Counted from the first letter of the stretch, positions 1 through 9,461 are shown. The stretch: DNA of 64,000 nt from Pedobacter changchengzhani (GCF_004354365.1 NZ_SJCY01000006.1:1-64000), one strand, 5' to 3'. Translations and numbers: made by a program. The notes: generated by a model not told the origin, from the sequence alone.

Positions 1-474
1 GATCCATAATTGGGGCTTGGCATTTTCACAACTTTATATTAAATTTGGTGAGCGAATACTGAAAGAAAACAGTAGCTCCTGAGAAGCATTAATTTAGATA
101 ATGACACAGTTCAAGTTACACTCCCAACAAAATAAACTAAAAAGATAAGCAATTAGCCTGCACACAACATCGGTTCCTATGTAAAGCAGTTTTCTTAGAA
201 CCAAGTTAATAATTCTTTTTAGTAATCCAATAAATGGGCTTTTGAGGGCTAAATTAATGCTCCTCAAACACCTCAATAATCATTAAGCTCAGGCTCCTAT
301 GTGTGGTATATTGCTATCCACAAGCACCCGTATGGTTTTAAAGATTTTAAAAAACAGCTACCTGCTTGGCAATGTGACAACCGTAGGCTCCACAACCGAT
401 GTTTTGTAGTCTGAATCTTGTTTTTTTGATGAGCTTTTAACAACTATTCTTCTCTAATTTCTTTCCTCTTTTTT
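1..474. other. Non-coding left edge, probable 3' flank of the IS110 element
   Basis: No convincing coding sequence is seen. The stretch lies downstream of the IS110 transposase, which reads leftward. IS1111-type members of this family carry their structured non-coding end on that side. It contains short inverted matches (AACATCGGTT near 166 and AACCGATGTT near 398) and one copy of a 14-base direct repeat at 363-376. The outer boundary of the element cannot be set from this window. Confidence 0.4.
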
Positions 475-1603
475 CTATGTCATAACCAATGTTTTTTGAT
501 AATTGTTTTGATAGGGCGTTTCTGTTTTAATTACCGATAGTATTCTGTTTAACAGTTTTCTTGCTATTTTAACGATGATGCTCTTTGGGTTTTTACCAAT
601 ATGGGTGCGGTAGTAGAGCTGCATCTGCGGATCTATCCTTAATGCCACCCAGGCACTTTCTATAATATAACTGCGCAGCAGGCCACGGCAGCGTGGGGTA
701 ATGCCAAATACATTTTCTGTACCTCCGCTACTGCGCATCATTGGCACCATGCCAATATAGCTGGCAAAACTAGCTTCATTGCTAAACCTTCTAATGTCTC
801 CCAGTTCGGCAAGTAATGCTGCTGCCAAATAACCTCCAACTCCGGGTATGCTTTTTAAAAGGTAATAATCTTTTTTATAATGTTTGCGACAATAGCTGCG
901 CAGCTGATTGGCCAGTTCCAGGTATTCGCCATAGATAAATTCATAAGTGCGCAACTTGCTTTCTAAACAATATTTGCCACTTACAGTTTGCCACTGCAAA
1001 TTTTTTAACCAAGCAATAAAACTCTTGGTCCAGTTGGCATTATCGTGCTCGGGCGGTATAACGATACCCTGATAGAGCAGTAAACTTTTGATGTGGGTTT
1101 TTGCAGCACGAAGCTGGCGGGTAACTCCTGCCCGATGTCTTAAAAGACTTTTCAGTTCATCTTCTTCTGCTAAAGGAATGTGTATTCCCTTAAGCTGACC
1201 AAGAGCTAGCTGTTTGCTCAGATTGCGGCAGTCTAACTGATCTGTTTTTTGGTAATATTGTTTGTTGCTGGTCGGGATGTCTGCAAGGTTAACCACAGTA
1301 ACTGTCCAACCAAGTTGCAAAAAATACCTGGCTGCACTAAAGCCACAGCAGCCTGCCTCGTAAACCAGGTTTACCTGATAGGTAGGAAAGTTACTATCCA
1401 CATAGTCAAATAGGATTTTCGGCTCTGCGGGCATGGTAAAAGATTTGTGGTCGCTGATATCACTTTTTATGTGAATAGACCAAGTTTTCTTGTGTATGTC
1501 GATGCCAATGAATAGATTTGGTAAAGCAGTAGTTTGTGTTTCCATGATTTTGCGGTTTTGGTTATATAAATTTACTGCTTTTACATGGGTGCTTGGCAAT
1601 ATG
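363..1603 (-). mobile_element. IS110-family insertion sequence, approximate limits
   Basis: The transposase gene is bracketed by a direct repeat TGCTTGGCAATRTG at 363-376 and 1590-1603, with one mismatch in 14 bases. IS110 elements lack long terminal inverted repeats, so the absence of such repeats is expected. The direct repeat may mark recombination ends or sequences involved in bridge-RNA pairing. True ends could lie farther out on either side, so the coordinates are provisional. Confidence 0.4.
475..1545 (-). CDS. IS110-family DEDD transposase
   Basis: This is a site-specific recombinase that moves the insertion sequence. The N-terminal DEDD RuvC-like domain begins with FIGIDIHKKTW (Asp16 in the first catalytic position) and continues with a conserved acidic segment near YEAGCCGF and DQLDCRNL. 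The C-terminal transposase_20 domain contains the helix-hairpin region SIPGVGGYLAAALLAELGD and the serine motif PMMRSSGG near residue 271. I chose the ATG at 1545 because the family domain begins about ten residues later; an upstream in-frame start would add 18 residues without homology. The length of 356 residues is normal, and no frameshift is visible, so the gene looks intact. It stands alone between non-coding flanks. Confidence 0.93.
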   Translation of the reverse strand: METQTTALPNLFIGIDIHKKTWSIHIKSDISDHKSFTMPAEPKILFDYVDSNFPTYQVNLVYEAGCCGFSAARYFLQLGWTVTVVNLADIPTSNKQYYQKTDQLDCRNLSKQLALGQLKGIHIPLAEEDELKSLLRHRAGVTRQLRAAKTHIKSLLLYQGIVIPPEHDNANWTKSFIAWLKNLQWQTVSGKYCLESKLRTYEFIYGEYLELANQLRSYCRKHYKKDYYLLKSIPGVGGYLAAALLAELGDIRRFSNEASFASYIGMVPMMRSSGGTENVFGITPRCRGLLRSYIIESAWVALRIDPQMQLYYRTHIGKNPKSIIVKIARKLLNRILSVIKTETPYQNNYQKTLVMT

Positions 1604-1820
1604 GCGGGTTTCGTGCTAATTTCAAGTTCAGTTTTTCAATTGAACTTTTGTGCAAAATTGAATATTTGTGCTCCAAAATCGGCCACTATGCCAATACCCA
1701 AAACATCATCAGTCAATCTAAACCGAAAAACCGCTGAGAATTAACTTCGGAAAATTACCTAATAGAAATACATGCCCACATTTACAGCGTATTTTGCCTA
1801 TTTAGGATTTAAACACTTTC
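1546..1820. other. Non-coding 5' flank of the IS110 transposase
   Basis: No gene is supported between the transposase start and the slyD promoter. An 84-codon plus-strand frame crossing the transposase start has no recognisable domain. In IS110-group elements the bridge RNA is encoded on this 5' side, so the stretch could hold it. It contains AT-rich inverted sequence around TCAATTGA and the second copy of the flanking direct repeat. Confidence 0.35.
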
Positions 1821-1850
1821 TTTGTTAAATTAATAATTAGATTATCTTTG
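1821..1850 (+). promoter_or_regulatory. Bacteroidota-type promoter of slyD
   Basis: TTTG at 1821-1824 and TATCTTTG at 1843-1850 are separated by 18 bp. This matches the Bacteroidota -33/-7 consensus (TTTG and TAnnTTTG). Transcription would start near 1854, giving a leader of about 105 bases before the slyD ATG. Confidence 0.7.
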
Positions 1851-1958
1851 CGCTATTAGCGTAAAATCACATTAGATGATATTTGCAAAATAAAATGTGC
1901 CAATTGCCAGTTAATTCTGTTGGGGAAGCATTAAAATATTTACAATAAAACAATTTAG

Positions 1959-2465
1959 ATGAATATTTCAGAAAACACGGTCGTATCTTTAACTTACGAA
2001 CTACATACGACCAACCAAGAAGGACAACAAGTTTTTGTTGAAAAGGCCGATGAAGAAAATGCTTTAGTATTTTTATACGGTGTTGGCATGATGTTGCCAA
2101 AATTCGAAGAGCATTTAACAGGTTTAACTGTTGGCGATGAGTATAGCTTTGAATTATCGGCTGTAGATGGTTACGGAGAGAAAGATCCAGGTGCATTTGC
2201 CGATTTACCTATTTCTATGTTTACCGAGCAAGGTGCTGAAGCGCCAAATGTTGGTGATGTTATTCCTTTGCAGGATAATAACGGGAACCAATTTAGAGCT
2301 GGCGTAACTGCTGTACACGAACAAACTATTTCTGTTGATTTGAATCACCCAATGGCTGGTAAAAACTTAATATTTGCCGGTAAAATTTTAAGTGTTCGCG
2401 AAGCCACACCAGAGGAGTTGACTCATGGTCATGCGCATGGTGCAGATGGACATGAAGAACACTAG
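1959..2465 (+). CDS. slyD: SlyD-like FKBP-type peptidyl-prolyl isomerase
   Basis: This predicted cytoplasmic prolyl isomerase and chaperone speeds cis-trans isomerisation of proline bonds during folding. The protein has the split FKBP fold of SlyD: an N-terminal FKBP half, an inserted flap region around residues 70-120, and the conserved LNHPMAGKNLIFAGKILSVREATPEE segment that closes the domain. The tail is rich in histidine (HGHAHGADGHEEH), as in metal-binding SlyD proteins, so it may also bind nickel or zinc. Length 168 residues is typical. It has its own consensus promoter and ends in a strong hairpin terminator shared with the convergent receptor gene. Confidence 0.93.
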   Translation: MNISENTVVSLTYELHTTNQEGQQVFVEKADEENALVFLYGVGMMLPKFEEHLTGLTVGDEYSFELSAVDGYGEKDPGAFADLPISMFTEQGAEAPNVGDVIPLQDNNGNQFRAGVTAVHEQTISVDLNHPMAGKNLIFAGKILSVREATPEELTHGHAHGADGHEEH

Positions 2466-2510
2466 TAAATTTTAACTGATAAGTTTTGTAGTGATGTGAA
2501 GTTGAAAAAA

Positions 2511-2540
2511 AATGGCTTTGAATTAATTTTCAAAGCCATT
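2511..2540. terminator. Bidirectional rho-independent terminator
   Basis: The 12-bp arms AATGGCTTTGAA and TTCAAAGCCATT form a perfect hairpin with an A run on the left and a T run on the right. It can therefore stop slyD on the plus strand and the TonB receptor gene on the minus strand. Confidence 0.85.
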
Positions 2541-2547
2541 TTTTTAA

Positions 2548-4959
2548 TTAAAATTTAAAACTATAACCAAATCGAACTATTTGTGTTTCATAGTAATCAG
2601 CACTCACATAATTAAAATTTTGCCCGTTTACCTGTTTTCTAATTACCATAGTATTTAACAAATCGGTTGCGTTTAAAAATAATTCGCCTTTTCCTTTCTG
2701 AATCGATTTCTTAGCCCCAAGGTCTAAAGAAAACCGAGAGTTTATTTTACCCTGAGGAATAATATCTGGTGCTAAATAGACAGCGGTTAATTGCGCATCA
2801 ATTCCATTCTGAAAATGAAAGGTGTTATTAAGTTTAATATTACCTGATATTATTTTTTGTTTGGCCGCTGTAAATGTATTTAGTACAGGGTATTTGTTTT
2901 CAACTGTAAAGGCATCAATCTGGTTTCGGTAAGCATTAAAATTAATATTGAATGCATACAGTTTTGATATTTTTTGTGATAAAACTGTTTCAATGCCGGT
3001 ATTATAACTTCTATTTACATTTTGAAAAATAGCGTATATGATATTATCTGTGCCAATATTGCTCGATATTCTTGTAATCGTTCCATCAGCAAAGCGATGA
3101 TAAATTGCATTATATAAGTTTCCATTTCCCCAACTTTTTTTATAGCCCAACTCTACCGAATTTGTAAATTGTGGCCTTAAATTAGGGTTCCCAACTTTAA
3201 TAATTTCCGCATCATCATATTTTGGAAAAATACGAATATCTACCTCATTGGGTCTATCTACTCTTCTTGTATAAAATACAGAAAGTTTGTTGTTTTGGTT
3301 AATTTTATAGGCTATACGAAGATTTGGAAACGGTTGCGTGTAATTGTAACCGTCACTTTTATATACATTATGGTTAGGGTTTACGTCATATTGAATTTTT
3401 ACATATTCAACCCTTAAACCCAGCTCTGCTTCCCAATTATTATTTTCGAAAATATAATTTCCGTAAAGTGCCGGTATAAGTTCGTTGTAAGTTGCCTTAC
3501 CGCCAGCGTTATTATCTAAAACCGAATTTATACCAGGAATAAATAGCATATCTGTAGGTATATTTCTATTCCGAAGTTTTATGCCCATTTCCATTCTTCC
3601 ATATTTAAGTGGTTTTATGTAGTCGAAATTAAAATCATATACTTTTTCGTCTGATAATAATTTGAAAGCATCTGTACCTTTGGAAGTTGGCAAAAAGTTA
3701 TCATAAAAATATTTTTCATCTTCCCTATGAAAAGTGTAATTAAAACCCACATTGAATAAATGTCCGGCTTCTTTAAATTTATGCTGATAACTTGTCGTGG
3801 CCATTACAGTTGTTTTTAGTTCATCTTCTAAAAATTGCCAAAGTCTTTGTCGTTGCGAAAAATCTTTATTGAAAAAAGGTTGGTCTCCACGATCGATTAT
3901 TTTTTCGTTCCCAAAAAGGAGAGAAGCGGTTAACGTATTTTGATCGTCGAACGTATAATCTACACCAGATTTTAGGGTAGTAAAGTGTGTATTCCTATTT
4001 CTTTTTAGTTGTGAATTTATAACACTTCCGTTATCAAAACTTCGTGTCAAAAACTCATTTTTGTTAAGGGTTTCGTTGTAGAGATAATCACCTTGAAAGA
4101 AAATATTTACCTTATTTTTTCTATAATTTAACGATAAAGTTGGATTTATTTTTGGTGTAAAAGTGTATTGAGGCGTAATTGTTGGCAAATTTTCTTTTTT
4201 AATCCATAATGCACCGGCGCCAGTTGTAAATCCTATTTTCCCATTAAAACCATCTTTTTTATTCTTTTTATAAATGATATTGATAATTCCAGCATTCCCA
4301 TTTGCGTCATATTTAGCAGATGGATTGTTGATAATTTCGATCTTCTCTATCGCCGACGCGGGAATATTATCTAACCCAGATTGATTGCCAAAGCCGGTAA
4401 TTGCAGTTTGTTTACCGTCGATAAGGACTGTAATTTTATCGTTTCCGCGTAGTTGTAATTTCCCATCTTGTACGGTTACGCTCGGTAGGTTTTGCATGGC
4501 CTGTAAAACCGAACCGCCGTTTTGGCTGATGTTATCTTTTAATGAGAATGTTTTTTTATCCATCTTTTCGCTAATCTCATTTGTTTTAGCTGTAACAACA
4601 ACTTCGTTTAGCGATGTGGTATTTTCCTCAATTTCTATGGCGTTAATGTCTAAAAATTCGCTCAGGTTACCAACAAATAATGCTTGTTTATGTTTTTTGT
4701 ACCCTATGTAAGAAATTTCAAGTAAATAATTTCCTGATTTGATGTTTGGTAGCGAAAATCTGCCTTCAACATTGCTTACCGTGCCAGTTAAAAAGGTGCT
4801 GTCTTTTTCGGTTTTTAAAACAATGTTTACGTACGGCAAAGTAATTTTTGTTTGCTTATCTTTTATCAAACCAGAAATGGTTACGTTAGTTTGTGCATAA
4901 GAAATACACGTGTAGAGTGTGGAAATAATTACGGAAAAAATGAATGTTTTTTTTAGCAT
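2548..4959 (-). CDS. TonB-dependent outer-membrane receptor (OMP_b-brl_3 type)
   Basis: This is an outer-membrane beta-barrel receptor, substrate unknown. A signal peptide ends near residue 22 (SYAQ). It is followed by a carboxypeptidase-D-like regulatory domain (about 27-110), a plug domain (about 120-235, with LRGNDKITVLIDGKQT and IEIINNPSAKYDANGNAGIINI) and a long barrel ending in an aromatic C-terminus (VRFGYSFKF). This is the short 'outer membrane beta-barrel family' layout of about 800 residues, not a SusC protein, and there is no SusD beside it. The two-component system immediately upstream on the same strand may control it; that is inferred from position only. Confidence 0.9.
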   Translation of the reverse strand: MLKKTFIFSVIISTLYTCISYAQTNVTISGLIKDKQTKITLPYVNIVLKTEKDSTFLTGTVSNVEGRFSLPNIKSGNYLLEISYIGYKKHKQALFVGNLSEFLDINAIEIEENTTSLNEVVVTAKTNEISEKMDKKTFSLKDNISQNGGSVLQAMQNLPSVTVQDGKLQLRGNDKITVLIDGKQTAITGFGNQSGLDNIPASAIEKIEIINNPSAKYDANGNAGIINIIYKKNKKDGFNGKIGFTTGAGALWIKKENLPTITPQYTFTPKINPTLSLNYRKNKVNIFFQGDYLYNETLNKNEFLTRSFDNGSVINSQLKRNRNTHFTTLKSGVDYTFDDQNTLTASLLFGNEKIIDRGDQPFFNKDFSQRQRLWQFLEDELKTTVMATTSYQHKFKEAGHLFNVGFNYTFHREDEKYFYDNFLPTSKGTDAFKLLSDEKVYDFNFDYIKPLKYGRMEMGIKLRNRNIPTDMLFIPGINSVLDNNAGGKATYNELIPALYGNYIFENNNWEAELGLRVEYVKIQYDVNPNHNVYKSDGYNYTQPFPNLRIAYKINQNNKLSVFYTRRVDRPNEVDIRIFPKYDDAEIIKVGNPNLRPQFTNSVELGYKKSWGNGNLYNAIYHRFADGTITRISSNIGTDNIIYAIFQNVNRSYNTGIETVLSQKISKLYAFNINFNAYRNQIDAFTVENKYPVLNTFTAAKQKIISGNIKLNNTFHFQNGIDAQLTAVYLAPDIIPQGKINSRFSLDLGAKKSIQKGKGELFLNATDLLNTMVIRKQVNGQNFNYVSADYYETQIVRFGYSFKF

Positions 4960-5060
4960 CGTTTTAAAATTTTTATTTAATGCAAAACTGCAGTCGAATT
5001 TTGAATAAATTCTGAATGACCAAAAAGTAATTCCTAAAAAGGATAAAAAAATTAAGTGTT

Positions 5061-6347
5061 TTAAAATTGAATAGTGAATTGATGTTCAGATCCATCAAAA
5101 TGATAGCCAATAGCCCATTGATGGCGAATGCATATTTGTTTTATAATTGCCAAGCCTAAGCCACTACCAAATTTTTCGTTTGAGGAATTTGCAAAACGCT
5201 TAAATAAGGCATCATTTTTTAGTGCTTTACTGCCTGAATTAGATACGATAAGTTGGTGGTGGTTAACTGCGATTGTTATGGTTCCGTTTTGTGTATTATG
5301 GCGGATTGCATTTAACAGCAAGTTGTTTAACAGCATCTCAATCAATGTTCTGTTTCCATCAACAATCACATCGGGCGCTATGTTTATTTGTACAGCTATT
5401 TGTTTGTTATCCGAGTGTTCTTTAAGTTGATTTATACAGCTTTTAGCCAAATGGCTGAAATTGATATTCTCGTGTGCATTAAATTGTTTATTTTCAATTT
5501 TTGCGAGCAACAATAAATTTTTGTTAATCCGCGTAATGCGAGTTAATGCCCTATTTATTTCCTCAATTATTTGATATTGTCTGGCGGTTATCGTTTCATT
5601 TTGGATCAATAAATCCAATTTATTTTTAATAATTGCCAATGGCGTTTGCAATTCGTGCGAAGCATTTTCTGTAAATTCTTTTTGACTATTGTAAACGGAT
5701 ATATTGTGTTGCAAAAGCTTAGTAAGCGCATCGTTGAGTTCCTCAAATTCGAACGTATCGGTTTTTTCGAAGGTTATTATCGATTGATTATTAAGGTTGA
5801 AGGTTTTTAACTTGGCTAAAGTATCTCTAAAAGGTTTCCACAAACGAACTGATAATCGCCTATTTAAAAACAAAAATCCCGCAACTAAAAGGATGAAGAA
5901 TAAGAAGGTAATAATCGCAATTGCTACAACGGTTTCTTCTGTTTCCTCAACATTTGTTTCAATGGTTAAAATAAAAGGCTCTTTTTGGATTTCAATATTT
6001 TTCTTTAAACACCTAAAACGCCCTAGGTTGTTAACATTGCTAAAAGGTTTTTGCTTTGAAATGGTGTAAATTTGAGGTTTGGTATTTGATGTATTTACGG
6101 CTTTTTCTAAATTACTTCCCGGCTGTACTTTATTCCATAAAATTATACTTTGATCAAGTTCTGCTTGCGATAGGTTTAATTTATTTAAGCCATTTTCAAT
6201 GCGATGGGCTATAATTTCATTGTGTTCATCAAGTTCGTTTAACCAAATAAAATCAACAACATAATAGTATGCAGGTACACTTGTTGCCAATACAAATAGC
6301 GAATAAATGGCAAACGTTCTTAGTGTTTTGTTTAATAACTTTTTCAT
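5061..6347 (-). CDS. Sensor histidine kinase
   Basis: This is the membrane sensor kinase of a two-component system. Two membrane helices (about 8-30 and 142-165) enclose a periplasmic sensor region. The DHp domain follows, with the H-box FTENASHELQTPLAIIKNKL (His near 231), and then a HATPase domain with N-box NNLLLNAIRHN and G-box GSGLGLAIIKQI. I prefer the ATG at 6347 because it forms an ATGA overlap with the stop of the response regulator gene; an ATG three codons upstream at 6356 is possible. The partner regulator lies directly upstream, so the two are translationally coupled. Confidence 0.93.
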   Translation of the reverse strand: MKKLLNKTLRTFAIYSLFVLATSVPAYYYVVDFIWLNELDEHNEIIAHRIENGLNKLNLSQAELDQSIILWNKVQPGSNLEKAVNTSNTKPQIYTISKQKPFSNVNNLGRFRCLKKNIEIQKEPFILTIETNVEETEETVVAIAIITFLFFILLVAGFLFLNRRLSVRLWKPFRDTLAKLKTFNLNNQSIITFEKTDTFEFEELNDALTKLLQHNISVYNSQKEFTENASHELQTPLAIIKNKLDLLIQNETITARQYQIIEEINRALTRITRINKNLLLLAKIENKQFNAHENINFSHLAKSCINQLKEHSDNKQIAVQINIAPDVIVDGNRTLIEMLLNNLLLNAIRHNTQNGTITIAVNHHQLIVSNSGSKALKNDALFKRFANSSNEKFGSGLGLAIIKQICIRHQWAIGYHFDGSEHQFTIQF

Positions 6348-7018
6348 ACTTCCCATTTATAACCTGTACCGTACACGGTTTTTAAATAGGTATCGCAACC
6401 CGCCTCTTTAAGTTTCTTTTTCAGGTTTTTAATGTGCGCATAAATAAAATCGTGGTTATCTAACATGTCGGCAAAATCTCCCGATAGATGTTCTGCTAGT
6501 GTACTTTTAGAAATTATTCTGTTTTTATTGCCAATAAAATAGAGTAAAAGATCAAACTCTTTTTTAGTTAAATTGATAATTTTACCATTTACTAAAACGG
6601 TTTTGGCTAGTAAATCAATCTGCAGTTCATTTTGAAAAAACGTGTTAGAATTTCCAAATTGTTTTCTGCGGATAAGTGAATAGATCCTTGCAGCAAGTTC
6701 CGAAAGATGAAACGGTTTAATTAAATAATCATCAGCACCCAATTGTAAACCTTTTATTTTATCATCTAAGGCATCTTTTGCAGATATGATAATAACGCCA
6801 TCCTGCTTACCCTGCTTTTTTAATTCTTCTAAAATCGCCATTCCGTTTCCATCAGGCAACATAATGTCTAATAAAATGCAATCATAATTATAGGTTTCGA
6901 TTTTGGTTAAAGCTTGTTTAAAGTTGATGGCAAATTCGCACAGGTAGTTTTCTTCTGATAAGTAATCGGCAATACTCTGCGCCAATTCAGTTTCATCCTC
7001 AACAATTAAAATTTTCAT
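6344..7018 (-). CDS. OmpR-family response regulator
   Basis: This is the DNA-binding partner of the adjacent histidine kinase. The receiver domain (1-115) has the acidic pair near residue 8 (VEDE), phospho-acceptor Asp51 in CILLDIMLPDG, and the conserved lysine in YLIKPFHL. The C-terminal winged helix (about 125-222) ends in the typical TVYGTGYKWEV. It is 224 residues long, normal for the family. It is the first gene of the pair and overlaps the kinase by four bases. Confidence 0.95.
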   Translation of the reverse strand: MKILIVEDETELAQSIADYLSEENYLCEFAINFKQALTKIETYNYDCILLDIMLPDGNGMAILEELKKQGKQDGVIIISAKDALDDKIKGLQLGADDYLIKPFHLSELAARIYSLIRRKQFGNSNTFFQNELQIDLLAKTVLVNGKIINLTKKEFDLLLYFIGNKNRIISKSTLAEHLSGDFADMLDNHDFIYAHIKNLKKKLKEAGCDTYLKTVYGTGYKWEV

Positions 7019-7151
7019 AATACAATTTTATGTGGCAAATTTGAATTTTTTTTGAATTTTAGACTTCGTTACCAATTAATTTTATAAAATCGAAGTTTCT
7101 GTTTTCCTTTCGGTTTAGCATATTACCCTGTGAATTTTTGAATATCGAATA

Positions 7152-8060
7152 TCACAACCTCATTCCCCGTAAAAAGTCTTCTATCAACATTCTTTTTTTG
7201 CCCTCAAACTGAATATCCAAAAGCTTAATAAAACCATCCGCCGTTGCAAATTTTAGGAAAGTTTTGCCGTCGGTTAAAAATTCTCCAGTTTTTATTTCTG
7301 GTTTTGTATTTTCAATTTCTGATTTAAAAACTTTAAGTGTTTTGTCGTTAAGAAAAGTAAAAGCAGTAGGGTATGGGCTTAAACCTCGAATTTGGTTGTA
7401 AACCTTTTTTACAGGATGGTTCCAATTGATTTTACAATCTTCCTTAAAAATTTTGGGTGCGTGTTGTAAATGGTCACTTTTGGTTTGTGGTTGCTCTTTA
7501 TAATCTCCACTTGCAATTTTTGCGACGGTTTTAACTAAAAGTTTTGCGCCTACATCCATTAATTTATCGTGTAAATCGCCAGCACTTTCATCATCATCAA
7601 TCGCAACGCTATCGCTTAAAATAATATCTCCTGTATCGATGGTGTGGGTTAAAAAGAATGTTGTTGCACCGCTTTCTTTTTCGCCGTTAATTATAGCATG
7701 ATTAATTGGCGCTGCGCCTCTATATTGTGGCAATAGTGAGCCATGTAAGTTTATTGTGCCTTTTTCTGGCATTGCCCAAACTACTTCTGGTAGCATTCTA
7801 AAAGCAACAACAACTTGTAAATCGGCTTGGTACGTTTTTAATTCAGCTAAAAAAGCAGGATTTTTTAGTTTTTCGGGTTGAAGAACTGGAATATTATGCT
7901 CCACCGCATATTTTTTCACGGCACTTTCTTGTAATTTTTGTCCTCGTCCGGCGGGTTTGTCTGGTGCAGTTACAACGGCAACTACCTCAAAATTAGCCTT
8001 AACCAAAGCATCAAGAGAAGCAACGGCAAAATCTGGCGTACCCATAAAAACTATTTTCAT
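7152..8060 (-). CDS. fmt: Methionyl-tRNA formyltransferase
   Basis: The enzyme formylates initiator Met-tRNA using 10-formyltetrahydrofolate. The start at 8060 gives the canonical N-terminus MKIVFMGTPDFAVAS; an in-frame codon seven residues upstream adds no homology. The formyltransferase motif LHGSLLPQYRGAAPINHAIINGE holds the catalytic His, and Asp lies in the following HTIDTGDI segment. The C-terminal OB-like domain is present (about 205-302). Length 302 is normal. Neighbours are functionally unrelated. Confidence 0.96.
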   Translation of the reverse strand: MKIVFMGTPDFAVASLDALVKANFEVVAVVTAPDKPAGRGQKLQESAVKKYAVEHNIPVLQPEKLKNPAFLAELKTYQADLQVVVAFRMLPEVVWAMPEKGTINLHGSLLPQYRGAAPINHAIINGEKESGATTFFLTHTIDTGDIILSDSVAIDDDESAGDLHDKLMDVGAKLLVKTVAKIASGDYKEQPQTKSDHLQHAPKIFKEDCKINWNHPVKKVYNQIRGLSPYPTAFTFLNDKTLKVFKSEIENTKPEIKTGEFLTDGKTFLKFATADGFIKLLDIQFEGKKRMLIEDFLRGMRL

Positions 8061-8150
8061 ATTAGTGTTGTTTAATTTCAAAAAATAACGATTGTAAGTT
8101 CGTTAGGTTTTACAAAATAACTAAAAATTAATGATCCAATTCCTTTAAAA

Positions 8151-9179
8151 ATGGTGCAGGGCAAAGAGGTTGTAAAAGAACACGGTTTAGTATATGTAAC
8201 CGATCGCACACCCGGGTTTTACCGTAAGGGCGATGCTGGAAAATTTTACTATGAAGATAAAAACGGCGAAAAAATAACCGATGAGAAGCATTTAAGTCGC
8301 ATTAAAGCTTTGGTTATTCCGCCAGCATGGCAAAATGTGTGGATTGCAAATAAGCCAAATGCGTACTTACAGGTTACAGGAATTGACGCCGCAGGGAGAA
8401 AGCAGTACCGCTACCATACAAAATGGACAACCCGTCGATCTGATTATAAATATTATCGATTATTAGAATTTGGTAAAGCGTTGCCAAAAGCAAGATTGGC
8501 CTTGGCAAAAGATTTAAAAAGAAAAGATTTCGATGAAAGAAAAGTACTCGCAATTTCTGTTGATGTTTTGCAAAAGACCTTAATCCGTGTAGGCAATGAG
8601 AGTTATAAGCAACTTTACGGCTCTTTTGGCTTAACAACCTTGCGCGATAAACATGTTAAAATTGACGGCGCTAAAATTACCATGGATTTTATTGGTAAAA
8701 AAGGCGTTCGACAAAGCGTATTACTTAACGACCGAAATTTGGCAAAATTGGTAAAGCAATGTCGTGATATACCCGGACAAGAACTTTTTCAATTCTATGT
8801 AAATGGTAAAGAACATCGAGGGATTGACTCGGGCAAAATCAATAATTATATTAAAGAAATTACCGGAAACGATTTTACAGCAAAAGATTTTAGAACCTGG
8901 GGAGGAACTTTAGAGGCCTTAAAACAGTTTGCAAAATGTAACGTTAATCAAGACGAAAAACTTAATTCGAAAAAAGCTGTCATCTCTGTTTTAGATTGCG
9001 TAGCGAGTAAACTTGGCAACACACGGGCAGTATGTAAAAGTTCGTACGTTTATCCTTTATTGATAACTGCGTTTGAGGAAAACCAATTGGAAAAGTATAT
9101 TAAAAAAATGAGTACCACACAAAGCTTAGCAGATGAAGAGAAAGTTTTGCTTTCTTTTTTAAGGGCAAATTCGAAATAA
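8151..9179 (+). CDS. DNA topoisomerase IB (poxvirus/eukaryotic type)
   Basis: This enzyme relaxes supercoils by nicking one strand through a 3'-phosphotyrosine. The N-terminal part includes YVTDRTPGFYRKG. The catalytic core has the expected residues: Arg in RVGNESY, Lys in the beta-hairpin HVKIDGAKITMDFIGKKG, Arg in KDFRTWGGT, and the nucleophilic tyrosine in KSSYVYP (Tyr299). At 342 residues it matches bacterial TopIB. It is divergent from fmt and ends in a strong terminator. Confidence 0.94.
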   Translation: MVQGKEVVKEHGLVYVTDRTPGFYRKGDAGKFYYEDKNGEKITDEKHLSRIKALVIPPAWQNVWIANKPNAYLQVTGIDAAGRKQYRYHTKWTTRRSDYKYYRLLEFGKALPKARLALAKDLKRKDFDERKVLAISVDVLQKTLIRVGNESYKQLYGSFGLTTLRDKHVKIDGAKITMDFIGKKGVRQSVLLNDRNLAKLVKQCRDIPGQELFQFYVNGKEHRGIDSGKINNYIKEITGNDFTAKDFRTWGGTLEALKQFAKCNVNQDEKLNSKKAVISVLDCVASKLGNTRAVCKSSYVYPLLITAFEENQLEKYIKKMSTTQSLADEEKVLLSFLRANSK

Positions 9180-9189
9180 TTTACCAAAA

Positions 9190-9224
9190 AAAATGATCTT
9201 AGTTTTTTAAATTAAGATCATTTT
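9190..9224. terminator. Bidirectional rho-independent terminator
   Basis: The arms AAAATGATCTTA and TAAGATCATTTT form a hairpin flanked by A and T runs. It lies between topoisomerase IB (plus) and the small convergent gene at 9249-9461 (minus) and can serve both. Confidence 0.8.
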
Positions 9225-9248
9225 TTTTTATAAAAGCCGAGATAAGTG

Positions 9249-9461
9249 TTACTGCTCTTTTGGTGCTTCTTTAATTGAATGCACAGGTTGCTCTTCCAAT
9301 TCTCTAGTTTTTGCTGGATTTTCAGATTTTGGAGGCAGGTTTGGCACTGTATCGTTTTCCTTTCTAACGGTTTTATGGTCCAATGGTTCGCGTCCTTTTG
9401 GTACCTCTTCTTCGTAATTGCTACCAGGATTATTGTTTGTGGTTTTAGGTCCGTTGCTCAT
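9249..9461 (-). CDS. Small hydrophilic hypothetical protein
   Basis: This is a 70-residue protein that I do not recognise. It is highly charged, rich in Pro, Glu, Lys and Asn, lacks hydrophobic segments and is probably disordered. Short proteins of this character are common in Sphingobacteriaceae. Support for expression comes from its position before a shared bidirectional terminator and the A-rich sequence before its ATG. The overlapping opposite frame is less plausible. The other small charged gene in the window (56795-57025) has similar composition but no clear alignment. Confidence 0.6.
   Translation of the reverse strand: MSNGPKTTNNNPGSNYEEEVPKGREPLDHKTVRKENDTVPNLPPKSENPAKTRELEEQPVHSIKEAPKEQ

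Noticed and set aside
94..276. 60-codon minus-strand frame at the left edge
   Set aside because: No ribosome site, no domain, and composition like translated AT-rich non-coding DNA next to an IS element.
1490..1744. 84-codon plus-strand frame crossing the transposase start
   Set aside because: It overlaps the transposase antisense and has no protein-like pattern.
2548..4959. SusC-type receptor
   Set aside because: It is about 800 residues rather than about 1000, lacks a SusD neighbour, and has the OMP_b-brl_3 layout.
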